Source: Sutterella faecalis (lineage in GTDB: Bacteria > Pseudomonadota > Gammaproteobacteria > Burkholderiales > Burkholderiaceae_F). From it: DNA of 64,000 nt. Position 1 is the stretch's first letter, and each line of letters starts with the position of its first letter. The notes under the pieces were generated by a model that was not told the origin of the DNA, ran no database searches, and was given only the letters and a program-made list of their open reading frames with translations. The position numbers and the translations under genes were made by a program. The stretch lies in the NCBI RefSeq assembly GCF_006337085.1, contig NZ_CP040882.1, positions 1,674,001 to 1,738,000 on the forward strand, read 5' to 3'. This document shows positions 43,382-52,526 of this stretch, piece after piece.

Positions 43382-43903
43382 TTACTTGGTCTGAGCGCCC
43401 GTGCCTTCCGGATAAACGATGTCCGCACGGCGGTTCTGAGCCCAGGCCTCTTCCGTATGGCCGGTGGCAACGGGCTTTTCCTTGCCGAAGGAAACCGCCT
43501 CAACGCGGTCGCCCGTAACGCCGAGGAGCTGCATGCGCTGGCGCACGGCTTCAGAACGCTTCTGGCCGAGCGCGAGGTTGTATTCGCGTCCGCCGCGTTC
43601 ATCGGTGTTGCCCTGAATGACGATCTTCACGTTCGGATGTTCGGCGAGCCACTTGGCGTGCGCCTCAACGATCGCAGCGTACTCGGGAGAAACTTCATAC
43701 GAATCGAAGGCGAAGTAGACCGAGCGGTGCGAAAGCGGGTTCGAGGGATCCGTAAACGGGTCCTGCACCGTCTGCTGCTGAGCGGCCTGATTGCCGGCGA
43801 GCGTGCCTTCCTTAGCGCTCTCGTCGAGCGAAACCGAAGAGCAGCCCGAAAGCAGCGCAGCGGCTGCCGCCGCAGCGGCAAGAACCTTCCAAGCGATAGT
43901 CAT
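43382..43903 (-). CDS. pal: Peptidoglycan-associated lipoprotein Pal
   Basis: A 173-residue outer-membrane lipoprotein. The signal peptide ends in the lipobox LLSGCSS (Cys at about residue 21). The OmpA-like domain (about 65-165) has VYFAFDSYEVSPEY and the peptidoglycan-binding IQGNTDERGGREYNLALGQKRSEAVRQ. It tethers the outer membrane to the cell wall and partners TolB, encoded directly upstream. Confidence 0.96.
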   Translation of the reverse strand: MTIAWKVLAAAAAAAALLSGCSSVSLDESAKEGTLAGNQAAQQQTVQDPFTDPSNPLSHRSVYFAFDSYEVSPEYAAIVEAHAKWLAEHPNVKIVIQGNTDERGGREYNLALGQKRSEAVRQRMQLLGVTGDRVEAVSFGKEKPVATGHTEEAWAQNRRADIVYPEGTGAQTK

Positions 43904-43948
43904 TTTGTTGAGCTCCTTAATTGAAATAAAAATATTTATCCATCCGGA

Positions 43949-45235
43949 TTACTGCAGGATCGGGCCCCATGCAGGCTCGCGGATGTTGCCTTCGCCCGAA
44001 AGGCGGGTCGAGAGGCGTGCGTCGGCAGAACACGTGCCGAGGATGCCGCGTCCGGACACTTCCGTGGCGTACACGATGAATCGTCCGTTGGGCGCGAAGG
44101 ACGGAGACTCGTCGCGCTCCGTATTCGTAACGAGCAGATCCTGTCCGGTGGCAAGATCCATGACGGCAACGCGGAAGCTCGAATCAATGCGCGAAATGTA
44201 CGCCATGCGGGCGCCGTCAGGCGAAATGTCCGGGCTGATGGCGTAGTTGGAGCCGAAGGTAACGCGCTCGGCATTCCCGCCCGCCACCGGCTGACGGTAA
44301 ATCTGAGGCGTGCCGCCGCGGTCGCTCGTAAAGTAGATCCAGGCGCCGTCGCGCGTGAAGACCGGTTCCGTATCGATGCCGTAGCTTTGCGTAAAGCGGC
44401 GAAGCCCCGAACCGTCGGCGCCGATCAGATAAATCTGCGTGAGGCCGTCGCGCGATAGGGCGACGGCGAGCGTGCGCCCGTCAGGCGACCAGGCGGGAGC
44501 CGAATTGTTGCCGCGGAAGGCCGCCACCGGGCGGCGCACGCCTGTTGCCAGCTCATGCACGTAGACAATGGGTTTGCGATGCTCAAAGCTCACGTAGGCG
44601 AGCTTCTTGCCGTCAGGGGACCAGGACGGCGAAATGATGGGCTCAGGCGACTGAAGCGCTGTTCTCGGCACGCCGCCGTCGCTGTCGGTAATGATGAGTT
44701 CGTAGCGTCTTTCGGCAAGCTGCGCCACATAGGCGAGCTGAGAAGCGAACATCGGGCCTTCGCCCGTGAGCTTCGTATAGATTCTGTCCGCGCAGCGGTG
44801 CGCCGCCATGCGAAGGAGGTCCGTCCCGGCGGTATAGCCCACGGAATCGAGCTGCTCGCCGCTCACGGCATCAAAGAAAAGACAGCGCACATCCCAGCGT
44901 CCGGTGCCGATTCGCTGCACCGACCCCACGACATAAACGGTGGCGCCGGCCTGCGCCGCGCGGGTAAGTCCTTCCGGCTTCTCAAGATTCTCTGCAGGAT
45001 CCGCCGGACCGGCATCCACAAGACGGAATGCGCCTGAGCGCAGCAGATCCGCGCCGATCACTTCAGCCGGGTCAACCGGCGCAGCGGCAGCGCCCTGGAA
45101 AGGACGAATGGCAATCGGCAGCTGATTCGCGCCGACGCCGGTAATTTCAATGCGCAGATCCGCGAGCGCAGGACAGGCGCCGAAAACGCCCGCTGCCATG
45201 CCGGCGCCGATCAGCGCGCGGCGTGTGAGGCGCAT
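43949..45235 (-). CDS. tolB: Tol-Pal system protein TolB
   Basis: A 428-residue periplasmic protein: signal peptide 1-24 with LTRRALIG, an N-terminal domain (about 25-160), then a six-bladed propeller with repeating PxWSPDG segments such as ISPSWSPDGKKLAYVSF and APAWSPDGRTLAVAL. It binds Pal. The start MRLTRR is set by the signal peptide. tolQ, tolR and tolA are not adjacent; purH lies upstream instead. Confidence 0.95.
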   Translation of the reverse strand: MRLTRRALIGAGMAAGVFGACPALADLRIEITGVGANQLPIAIRPFQGAAAAPVDPAEVIGADLLRSGAFRLVDAGPADPAENLEKPEGLTRAAQAGATVYVVGSVQRIGTGRWDVRCLFFDAVSGEQLDSVGYTAGTDLLRMAAHRCADRIYTKLTGEGPMFASQLAYVAQLAERRYELIITDSDGGVPRTALQSPEPIISPSWSPDGKKLAYVSFEHRKPIVYVHELATGVRRPVAAFRGNNSAPAWSPDGRTLAVALSRDGLTQIYLIGADGSGLRRFTQSYGIDTEPVFTRDGAWIYFTSDRGGTPQIYRQPVAGGNAERVTFGSNYAISPDISPDGARMAYISRIDSSFRVAVMDLATGQDLLVTNTERDESPSFAPNGRFIVYATEVSGRGILGTCSADARLSTRLSGEGNIREPAWGPILQ

Positions 45236-45375
45236 GGATTCGCTCAAATCTTTCACAGACTTTTCTCCGAAAGCTACTTTTGACTGCGCAGAGGGGAAAC
45301 GGTGCTCGACAAACCTGAGCACGAGCGATTTTTCCATCCGTCCCGCGCAATGAAGTCAGTCCAATATACGCGAAT

Positions 45376-45408
45376 GGGCGCCGCCCTGCGATGATGCCGG
45401 CGGCGCCC
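45376..45408 (-). other. GC-rich hairpin between purH and tolB
   Basis: Perfect 10-bp stem GGGCGCCGCC/GGCGGCGCCC without a following T-run. It may be a pause, processing or Rho-linked site between purH and tolB. Confidence 0.55.
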
Positions 45409-45426
45409 AAATGAAACAAGCAATGA

Positions 45427-46980
45427 TTAGTGGCGGAAGTGGCGTTCGCCCGTGAAGACCATTGCAATGCCGCGCTCATTGGCGGCGTTGATCACTTCCT
45501 CGTCGCGAATGGATCCGCCCGGCTGAATGACGGCCGTGCAGCCCGCGTCCACCACAACGTCGAGACCATCGCGGAAGGGGAAGAAGGCATCCGAAGCGGC
45601 AACGCTGCCCGCAAGAGAAAGTCCGCCTTCCTCAGCCTTGATCATGGCAATGCGGGCGCTGTCGACGCGGCTCATCTGGCCGGCGCCGACGCCGAGCGTC
45701 ATGCCGTCGCGTGCGTAGACGATGGTATTGGACTTCACGAAGCGCGCAACATTCCAGGCAAAGAGCAGATCCGTGATCTGAGCCTGCGTGGGCTCCTTCT
45801 TCGTGACGCAGCGCAGATCCTTTTCGGTAGCGAGCTGGATGTCGGGCGTCTGAACGAGAAGGCCGCCCCCGACGCGCTTGAAGTCGAAGTCGTTGTGGGC
45901 CGTCCCGCGGGCGATCTTCAGAAGGCGGAGGTTCTTCTTCGCGCTGAAGAGTTCAAGCGCGCCTTCATCGAATTCAGGCGCAATGATCACTTCGGCGAAC
46001 TGGTGCGAGACCTTCTCGGCGCAGGCGCGGGTAACGGGGCCGTTGAAGGCGATGATGCCGCCGAAGGCCGACTTGCTGTCCGTGAGGAAAGCCTTCGCAT
46101 AGGCTTCCTCGCAGGTGGGGGCAACCGCAACGCCGCAGGGGTTCGCATGCTTGATGATCACGCAGGCAGGCGCGTCGAAAGAGCGCACGCACTCCCAGGC
46201 CGCATCGCTGTCGGCAATGTTGTTGTAGGAGAGCTCCTTACCCTGGAGCTGCTCGTAGCCGGCAAGAAGGCCCGGCTCAACGTTCTGCTCGCGATAGAAG
46301 GCGCCCTGCTGATGGGGATTTTCGCCGTAGCGCAGATCCTGAACCTTCACCCACTGGCGCGAGAGCACGGCCGGGAACTTCTGAGGCTTCGCTTCCGCGT
46401 CGAGGCTCGTGAGGTAGTTCGTGATCATGCCGTCGTAGCGGGCGGTATGCGCAAACACCTTCTTCGCGAGCGCAAAGCGCGTGGCGGCGGAAACTTCGCC
46501 CTGAACCTTGATTTCGTCGAGGATCAGCTCATAGTCGGCCGGATCAACGACCACAGCAACCGACTCGCAGTTCTTCGCCGCCGCGCGGATCATTGTCGGG
46601 CCGCCGATGTCGATATTCTCAATCGCTTCCTCGAGCGTGCAGTCAGGACGCGCCACAGTCTGCTCGAAGGGATAGAGATTCACGCAGACGATGTCGATCG
46701 GATCGATGCCGTGCTCCTTGAGCGCTGCCATGTGCTCGGGCACCGGACGACGGGCGAGGATGCCCGCATGGATCTTGGGGTTGAGCGTCTTCACGCGGCC
46801 GTCGAGCATTTCGGGGAATCCCGTGTAGTCGGCCACTTCCTGAACGTCGATCCCTTCGCGGGCGAGAAGCTTCGCAGTGCCGCCGGTCGAAAGGATGTGG
46901 TATCCCGCCTCGACGAGGCCGCGGGCGAACTCGACGATGCCCGTCTTATCCGAAACGGAGAGGAGTGCTTGCTTGCGCAT
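45427..46980 (-). CDS. purH: Bifunctional AICAR transformylase/IMP cyclohydrolase PurH
   Basis: A 517-residue enzyme for the last two steps of IMP synthesis. The N-terminal cyclohydrolase part has LLSVSDKTGIVEFAR and LSTGGTAKLL; the C-terminal transformylase part has LRYGENPHQQGAFY, KHANPCGVA and SDAFFPFRDGLD. It starts two bases after the fis stop, so dusB-fis-purH are co-transcribed, an order common in betaproteobacteria. Confidence 0.96.
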   Translation of the reverse strand: MRKQALLSVSDKTGIVEFARGLVEAGYHILSTGGTAKLLAREGIDVQEVADYTGFPEMLDGRVKTLNPKIHAGILARRPVPEHMAALKEHGIDPIDIVCVNLYPFEQTVARPDCTLEEAIENIDIGGPTMIRAAAKNCESVAVVVDPADYELILDEIKVQGEVSAATRFALAKKVFAHTARYDGMITNYLTSLDAEAKPQKFPAVLSRQWVKVQDLRYGENPHQQGAFYREQNVEPGLLAGYEQLQGKELSYNNIADSDAAWECVRSFDAPACVIIKHANPCGVAVAPTCEEAYAKAFLTDSKSAFGGIIAFNGPVTRACAEKVSHQFAEVIIAPEFDEGALELFSAKKNLRLLKIARGTAHNDFDFKRVGGGLLVQTPDIQLATEKDLRCVTKKEPTQAQITDLLFAWNVARFVKSNTIVYARDGMTLGVGAGQMSRVDSARIAMIKAEEGGLSLAGSVAASDAFFPFRDGLDVVVDAGCTAVIQPGGSIRDEEVINAANERGIAMVFTGERHFRH

Positions 46981-46982
46981 GT

Positions 46983-47339
46983 CTATTTTTCCTTAAATTT
47001 TCTGGAAGTCCCTCGCGCCGGAAGCATCCCGTGTTCCTGGAGCTTCTTGCGCAAAGTATTCCGGTTAATGCCAAGTAACTGGGCTGCCGCGCACTGATTA
47101 TTGGCGCACATCGACATTGCGTAGTCGATCAGCGGGCGCTCTACGGCGTGCACGACAAGATCGTAAAGGGGATGCGGGTCCCGGCCTTCAAGCCGGGCGA
47201 AATAGAGGTCGAGCCTGCGGACAATAACTTCTTCGAGATCGTTTTCATCCCCGGGGAGTCTTTCCTCAACGGGGTCGCCGCCCGCGGACGCTTCTCTTTC
47301 GGGAGCGTCAGCGGAATCGTGCAGGTCCTTCGGGATCAT
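46983..47339 (-). CDS. fis: Fis-family nucleoid protein
   Basis: A 118-residue protein with a C-terminal Fis helix-turn-helix (about 70-105): VERPLIDYAMSMCANNQ then AAQLLGINRNTLRKKL. The N-terminal 45 residues are acidic and unlike E. coli Fis, as is usual in betaproteobacteria. Its start overlaps the dusB stop (ATGA), the classic dusB-fis arrangement. It bends DNA and modulates growth-phase expression. Confidence 0.92.
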   Translation of the reverse strand: MIPKDLHDSADAPEREASAGGDPVEERLPGDENDLEEVIVRRLDLYFARLEGRDPHPLYDLVVHAVERPLIDYAMSMCANNQCAAAQLLGINRNTLRKKLQEHGMLPARGTSRKFKEK

Positions 47340-48337
47340 CGGTTTTCTGAAGTGCGCAGAGTCTCGGGTTCGCGCGCGATGCCTTCGAAAAAGGCGCGCA
47401 CGAGGTCGGTCTGCCGTTCAGCGTCCTCTTCGCGAAGGATCTCGTCGAGCGCCCTTCTGGCGCCGCTGAACGGTTGGAGATAACGGGAAAGATGCTTGCG
47501 GAAGGTGCGCATCGCCCGCGGGCCATCATAGTAGTCGAAATGGCGCTTTCTGTGATCCAAAATGATCTGAAGAAGTTGCGCCGGATCAGGCGGAGAGAAG
47601 CTCCTTCCGTCAAGCGCCGCACGGATTTCAGCAAATATCCAGGGCCGGCCGATCGCGGCGCGCCCGATCATGAGGCCGTCCGCATGGGTGAGCTTCAAAA
47701 CGCTCCGGGCTTTCCCGCCCGAATCGATGTCGCCGTTGGCGGCAAGCGGAATGGAAACCGACGCCTTCACCCGGGCGATTGTCTCGTATTCGGCCTCTCC
47801 GCGGAATCCGTCCGCCCTCGTGCGGCCATGGACCGCGAGCGCCGCGATGCCGCAGTCTTCCGCCATCCGGGCGATCAGCGGCGCATTTTTGTGCTCGCGG
47901 TCCCAGCCAGTGCGCATCTTGAGCGTCACCGGAACCTTCACCGCACCTGCGACCGCCGACAAAATGTCCCGAACAAGCTTTTCGTCGCGCATGAGCGCGC
48001 TCCCGCATTCCGCGGAAAGCACCTTCCGCGCCGGGCACCCCATATTGATGTCCACCACATCCGCGCCGTCCGCTTCAGCCGCCCGGGCGGCCTCGGCCAT
48101 CACGGCAGGATCCGCGCCGAGAAGCTGCACGACGTGGAGTCCCGACTCCTCTGCTTCCACCCAGCGCGTGAGGCTTTTTTCCCGCTCGCGCAGATCCTCG
48201 CGGCTTGCCGTCATTTCCGCCACGGCGTAGTCGCACCCGAAGGTGCGCGCGAGCTCCCGGAAGGGAAGATCCGAATAGCCCGCCATCGGGGCGAGCATGA
48301 GCGCCGGAGCGCCTATCTCATGAGGGCCGATTTTCAC
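47336..48337 (-). CDS. dusB: tRNA-dihydrouridine synthase DusB
   Basis: A 333-residue FMN enzyme reducing uridine at position 17 of tRNA. Marks are LAPMAGYSDLPFR, NMGCPARKV with the catalytic Cys, LAVHGRTRADGF and ANGDIDSG. The start is the GTG at 48337 in a GTGA overlap with the murU stop, preceded by GGAGAGG; an ATG 22 codons upstream would lie in murU and has no family resemblance. Confidence 0.94.
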   Translation of the reverse strand: MKIGPHEIGAPALMLAPMAGYSDLPFRELARTFGCDYAVAEMTASREDLREREKSLTRWVEAEESGLHVVQLLGADPAVMAEAARAAEADGADVVDINMGCPARKVLSAECGSALMRDEKLVRDILSAVAGAVKVPVTLKMRTGWDREHKNAPLIARMAEDCGIAALAVHGRTRADGFRGEAEYETIARVKASVSIPLAANGDIDSGGKARSVLKLTHADGLMIGRAAIGRPWIFAEIRAALDGRSFSPPDPAQLLQIILDHRKRHFDYYDGPRAMRTFRKHLSRYLQPFSGARRALDEILREEDAERQTDLVRAFFEGIAREPETLRTSENR

Positions 48338-49029
48338 GCTGCCTCTCCGGAGAAAAGCGCTTCTGCACGGCGAAGTTCTTCGGGCGTGCCGACATTGGCC
48401 CATGGGCCTCTGTAGAGCTCCCCGGAAACCTGTCCCCGGTCGATCCTCCTGTTCATCCAGGGAAAAAGCTTCGCGCGCTCGTCGGGAAGCCCGGCAAACA
48501 TCGCGGGATGGCAGAGGGCAAGGCTCGAAAAGGTGAATTTTTCCCCCGTCCGGCAGACCTTTCCGTCGGCGAGGCCAAAGTCGCCCTTTGCGTGGAAGCC
48601 CGGATTAGGCACCAGAACGAGATGCGCGAGACTCCCCGCAGGAGAAAGCGTTTCGGCACGGCGAACCAATGTCGAATAATCAAAGTCCGTCACGATGTCG
48701 CCGGCAACGGCAATGAAAGGGGCGCGACCTAAGAGCGGAAGCGCACGAACGATGCCGCCACGGGTTTCGAGCGCGTCTTCCGTTGAGAATCCTTCAATCG
48801 ACCAGAGAAGCTTCACGCCCCAGGCGCTTCCGTCGCCGAGTTCGGCCATCAGAATCCTCGCGCCGTGCGCGGCATTCACCACGATTTCCGTGATCCCGGC
48901 CTTTCTGAGCGCAAGAATCTGCCGCACGGCCATCGGAATGCCGCCGACTTGAATGAGGGGCTTAGGCAGAATCTGCGTGAGGGGCCGCATGCGCCGGCCT
49001 TCGCCGGCAGCGAAAAGAAGCGCGCGCAT
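48334..49029 (-). CDS. murU: N-acetylmuramate-1-phosphate uridylyltransferase MurU
   Basis: A 231-residue nucleotidyltransferase beginning MRALLFAAGEGRRMRPLTQILPKP, with FIAVAGDIVTDFD as metal site. Together with AmgK, encoded 6 bases upstream, it fits the MurU step of the recycling route that makes UDP-MurNAc from cell-wall fragments and bypasses fosfomycin-sensitive synthesis in Pseudomonas putida. Its stop overlaps the dusB start. Confidence 0.9.
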   Translation of the reverse strand: MRALLFAAGEGRRMRPLTQILPKPLIQVGGIPMAVRQILALRKAGITEIVVNAAHGARILMAELGDGSAWGVKLLWSIEGFSTEDALETRGGIVRALPLLGRAPFIAVAGDIVTDFDYSTLVRRAETLSPAGSLAHLVLVPNPGFHAKGDFGLADGKVCRTGEKFTFSSLALCHPAMFAGLPDERAKLFPWMNRRIDRGQVSGELYRGPWANVGTPEELRRAEALFSGEAA

Positions 49030-49035
49030 TTCGGG

Positions 49036-50043
49036 TCAGAACGTGTAGCCTGCGCTCTCGCGCACGCCGGCGAGTTCGTCTAGGAGGTGCTTCAGAGGCG
49101 AAAGCTCCACGTAGCGCCCCGCCGTCTGACGCGCATACTTCATGAAGCGCGGCGTATCCGCAAGGTACTTCGGCTTCCCGTCGCGATAGTTGATTCGCGC
49201 AAAGATGCCGAGCACCTTCAGATGGCGCTGGAGCCCCATGAATTCCACGCTGCGGTAGAAAGCGCCGAAGTCCGTCGGAACGGGGAGACCCGCCTTTCTG
49301 GCCTTTTCCCAGTAGCGGATCGTGATGTCGAGCACGAAGGATTCGTTCCAGCTGATGAAGGCGTCGCGCAGGAGCGAGGCGATGTCGTACGTGATCGGGC
49401 CTTCGAGCGCATCCTGGAAGTCGAGAACGCCAGGGAGCGGATCGCTCATCATGAGGTTGCGCGGCATGAAGTCGCGGTGCACGTAGACAACCGGATCAGC
49501 GAGATTCACCTTCAGGATCGCTTCCCGGCTCATCTCCCACCATTTCTGATGCTTTGCATCCCATTCCACGCCGCAGTGACGCTTCACGTACCACTCGGGG
49601 AAGAGTTCCATCTCGCGCGTGAGAACCGCCCGATCGTAGGGAGGAAGCACGCCGGGGCGCGTCGCCGTCTGCCATTTGACGAGCGCAGTGGTGGCCGCGT
49701 CCATGAGCTTCGCTGCATTCTCTTCATTGAGAACATCGAGGAAGGTCTCGTGTCCGAGGTCCGAAATGACGGCAAATCCCGACTCCAGATTGACCGCATG
49801 AATCTCCGGCACGTTGAGGCCGGCCTCCTTCATGAGCTTCTGAACCCTGATGAAGGCAGGCAGGTTTTCGTGCGCCGGAGGCGCATCCATCACGATATAG
49901 GTGCCGCCTCCCGAGCGCGTCACGCGGAAATAGCGCCGGAAGCCGGCATCGGAGCTCGCAGGAGCCATCGACTCCGGATCGAAGCCGAGCTTCGCTGCTT
50001 CAGTGGCGAGCCAGGCCTTGAGCGCATCGTCACGTTCTGTCAT
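49036..50043 (-). CDS. amgK: Anomeric MurNAc/GlcNAc kinase AmgK
   Basis: A 335-residue aminoglycoside-phosphotransferase-fold kinase: YIVMDAPP near residue 49, catalytic loop VYVHRDFMPRNLM and metal site VLDFQDALEGP. Adjacent murU and divergent lptD are the usual context of AmgK, which phosphorylates the anomeric position of N-acetylmuramate. The start MTERDDALK is chosen; 39 more open codons upstream lack resemblance. Confidence 0.9.
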   Translation of the reverse strand: MTERDDALKAWLATEAAKLGFDPESMAPASSDAGFRRYFRVTRSGGGTYIVMDAPPAHENLPAFIRVQKLMKEAGLNVPEIHAVNLESGFAVISDLGHETFLDVLNEENAAKLMDAATTALVKWQTATRPGVLPPYDRAVLTREMELFPEWYVKRHCGVEWDAKHQKWWEMSREAILKVNLADPVVYVHRDFMPRNLMMSDPLPGVLDFQDALEGPITYDIASLLRDAFISWNESFVLDITIRYWEKARKAGLPVPTDFGAFYRSVEFMGLQRHLKVLGIFARINYRDGKPKYLADTPRFMKYARQTAGRYVELSPLKHLLDELAGVRESAGYTF

Positions 50044-50210
50044 CAATAATCTCCCGCGGATGGGTTGGCACAAAAGAAAACCGGAATCCTGTTGCTGATA
50101 AAATCCGAGCACTATTCGTCCCTTTTGCTCCTCCGAGTGAGTGGAGGAAAACGGACGCATTCAGGAAAGTCGACCATTTTAAAGGCCTCTCCCGAGGCCT
50201 GCAGTCTCTC

Positions 50211-52526
50211 ATGTCTCTGCCTCCCGTCCGCGCAATCGTGCTCAGCGTGGCCTCCGCGCTTGCCGCTTTTTCCTTCTCTGCGCAGGCGGCTGCCGCTTCA
50301 AGCGCTCTGCGGCTTGATCTTGAATCCGTTACCCGGCTTGATCCCGCCCGCGCCAACCCGGGCGAGGATGCCGTCAGCATCGTCTATGCCAACCGGATTG
50401 AGGGCAGCCCCGACGACGAGCTCAACCTGATCGGCGACGCGGAAGTGCGGCGCGGCGGCGCCGTCATCACGGCCGACCGCATCAGCTACCGTCAGGAGAC
50501 GGATGAAGTGACGGCGACCGGAAATGCGCACATTGCCCGCGAAGGCGCGAGCTTCTCCGGCCCGAGCATGAAATTCCGCCTCACCTCGCGTTCGGGCTCG
50601 ATGGAAGACGCCGAGTGGGAATATGCGCCCCGCAATCTGCGCGGCTGCGCAAAGAACGTCAAATTCCTCTCGGGCGACCGCACGAACTTTGAAGACGTGA
50701 CGATTTCGACCTGCAAGCGAGACGACGAGGCCTGGTTCATCAGCCTCAACGACCTCGAAATCGACGAATACGATCAGACGGCTTCGGGCACGGGCGCCGT
50801 GCTTCATTTCCTCGGCGCGCCGATTCTCGCCTCCCCCTGGTTTTCGTTCCCGATCAGCACGGAACGGCGCTCGGGCTTTCTCACGCCCACCTACGGCATG
50901 AGCTCCACGCGCGGCGTTGACATTGCGGTTCCCTACTACTTCAACATCGCCCCCAACTACGACTACACCTTTACGCCCCGCGTCATGACGAAGCGCGGCG
51001 TCATGCTCGGCAATGAAGGGCGCTTCAAGTACGACAACTTCGAAACCCAGGTCAATTTCGACTACCTCCCTGACGACCGCGTCTACGACGACTCGCGCTG
51101 GGGCACCCGCATTCAGGCGGAGTACAACCGCGAGAAGCTCGCCTTCCGGGCAGACTACAACCGGGTCTCCGACGACGACTACGTGACGGACTTTTCCGGG
51201 AGCATCCGCGAATCTTCGGAAGCGATTCTTCCGCAGGACTACAGCCTCTCCTGGACCGATACCTACTGGAATTCAACGCTTCGCGTTACGAAGAATCAAA
51301 CGCTCGAAATCGACGGCGTGACGACGATCGTTCCCTACGAGCGCGTCCCGCAGGTGGTCTTCAACGGCTATGCCGCCGACTGGCGCGGGTTTGAGTTGAC
51401 AACCATGATCGATGCGACGAAGTTCTCGCATCCCTCGCGCATCGGCGGCACGCGCGTCGTTGCGAGCCAGGGCGTGAGCTACCCCTTCCGGGGCGCCGGC
51501 TGGTTCGTGATCCCGAAGGCCGAATTCATGGGCGCCTGGTACCAGCTCGACAACATGAGCCGCGACGCCTATTACCAGAACAAGACGCCGAGCCGCTTCA
51601 CGCCGACCCTGACGCTCGATGCCGGTCTTGAATTCGAGCGCGATGCGAGCTTCTTTGGAAAGAGCGCCTATCAGACGCTCGAACCCCGGGTCTACTACGC
51701 CTATACGCCCTACCGCAATCAGGACGACATCCCGGTCTTCGACTCCACCGTTACGGATCTTTCCTTCGCGACGCTCTTCACGCCGAACCTTTATTCAGGC
51801 TACGACCGCGTTTCGCAGGCCAATCAGCTCACTGCCGTCATCTCCACGCGCTACATCGACAAGGCGAGCGGCCTTGAACTCTTCCGTGCGAGCGTGGGCC
51901 AGCGCCAGTACTTCTCCGACCAGGACGTGCACTTCATTCCGGAAGAAAAGCGCGCCGACCCCTACTATCAGGGAATCTCGGAGCCCAATGCCAACGTCCG
52001 AAGCGACCTTCTCGGCAGCGTCGGCGCACGTTTGACACGTTCGCTCTATGCCTCCGCGAATCTGCAGTACTCATCGTCCCTCAACCGCGTGATGAACGTG
52101 AAGACGGGCCTCACCTGGCAGCCCAAGCGCATGTCGACGATGGGGCTTTACTACCGCTACAACTATTCGGCCAACGAGCTCACGGACGACAACAACATCA
52201 AGCAGATCGACTTCCAGATGCAGTGGCCGATCACCGGGCGGCTTTACGGCCTCTTCCGCTACAACTATTCGCTTCTTAGAAAGAAGCCCATCGAAATGAT
52301 CGGCGGCGTGGAATATCTCCACGACTGCTGGACGCTGCGCGTCGCCGCTCAGCGCTACACGACTGCCGCCAATGGGGAAGAATCCAACTTCTTCTTACAA
52401 CTCGAGCTTTACGGCCTCGGTAGCATTGGCATTAATCCGCTTTCAGAACTGCGCCGCAACATCCGCGGCTATCAGACGACAGGTCCGCTCCCGGGCGCGA
52501 CCGGTCCTTACGACTTCTATGAATAA
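50211..52526 (+). CDS. lptD: LPS-assembly protein LptD
   Basis: A 771-residue outer-membrane protein. Signal peptide 1-26, an OstA-like jellyroll domain (about 55-180), then a large barrel with LGAPILASPWFSFPISTERRSGFL and the C-terminal YRYNYSANELTDDNN region. With LptE it inserts lipopolysaccharide into the outer leaflet, so the organism makes LPS. It overlaps surA by 8 bases, coupling it with its own chaperone. Confidence 0.95.
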   Translation: MSLPPVRAIVLSVASALAAFSFSAQAAAASSALRLDLESVTRLDPARANPGEDAVSIVYANRIEGSPDDELNLIGDAEVRRGGAVITADRISYRQETDEVTATGNAHIAREGASFSGPSMKFRLTSRSGSMEDAEWEYAPRNLRGCAKNVKFLSGDRTNFEDVTISTCKRDDEAWFISLNDLEIDEYDQTASGTGAVLHFLGAPILASPWFSFPISTERRSGFLTPTYGMSSTRGVDIAVPYYFNIAPNYDYTFTPRVMTKRGVMLGNEGRFKYDNFETQVNFDYLPDDRVYDDSRWGTRIQAEYNREKLAFRADYNRVSDDDYVTDFSGSIRESSEAILPQDYSLSWTDTYWNSTLRVTKNQTLEIDGVTTIVPYERVPQVVFNGYAADWRGFELTTMIDATKFSHPSRIGGTRVVASQGVSYPFRGAGWFVIPKAEFMGAWYQLDNMSRDAYYQNKTPSRFTPTLTLDAGLEFERDASFFGKSAYQTLEPRVYYAYTPYRNQDDIPVFDSTVTDLSFATLFTPNLYSGYDRVSQANQLTAVISTRYIDKASGLELFRASVGQRQYFSDQDVHFIPEEKRADPYYQGISEPNANVRSDLLGSVGARLTRSLYASANLQYSSSLNRVMNVKTGLTWQPKRMSTMGLYYRYNYSANELTDDNNIKQIDFQMQWPITGRLYGLFRYNYSLLRKKPIEMIGGVEYLHDCWTLRVAAQRYTTAANGEESNFFLQLELYGLGSIGINPLSELRRNIRGYQTTGPLPGATGPYDFYE

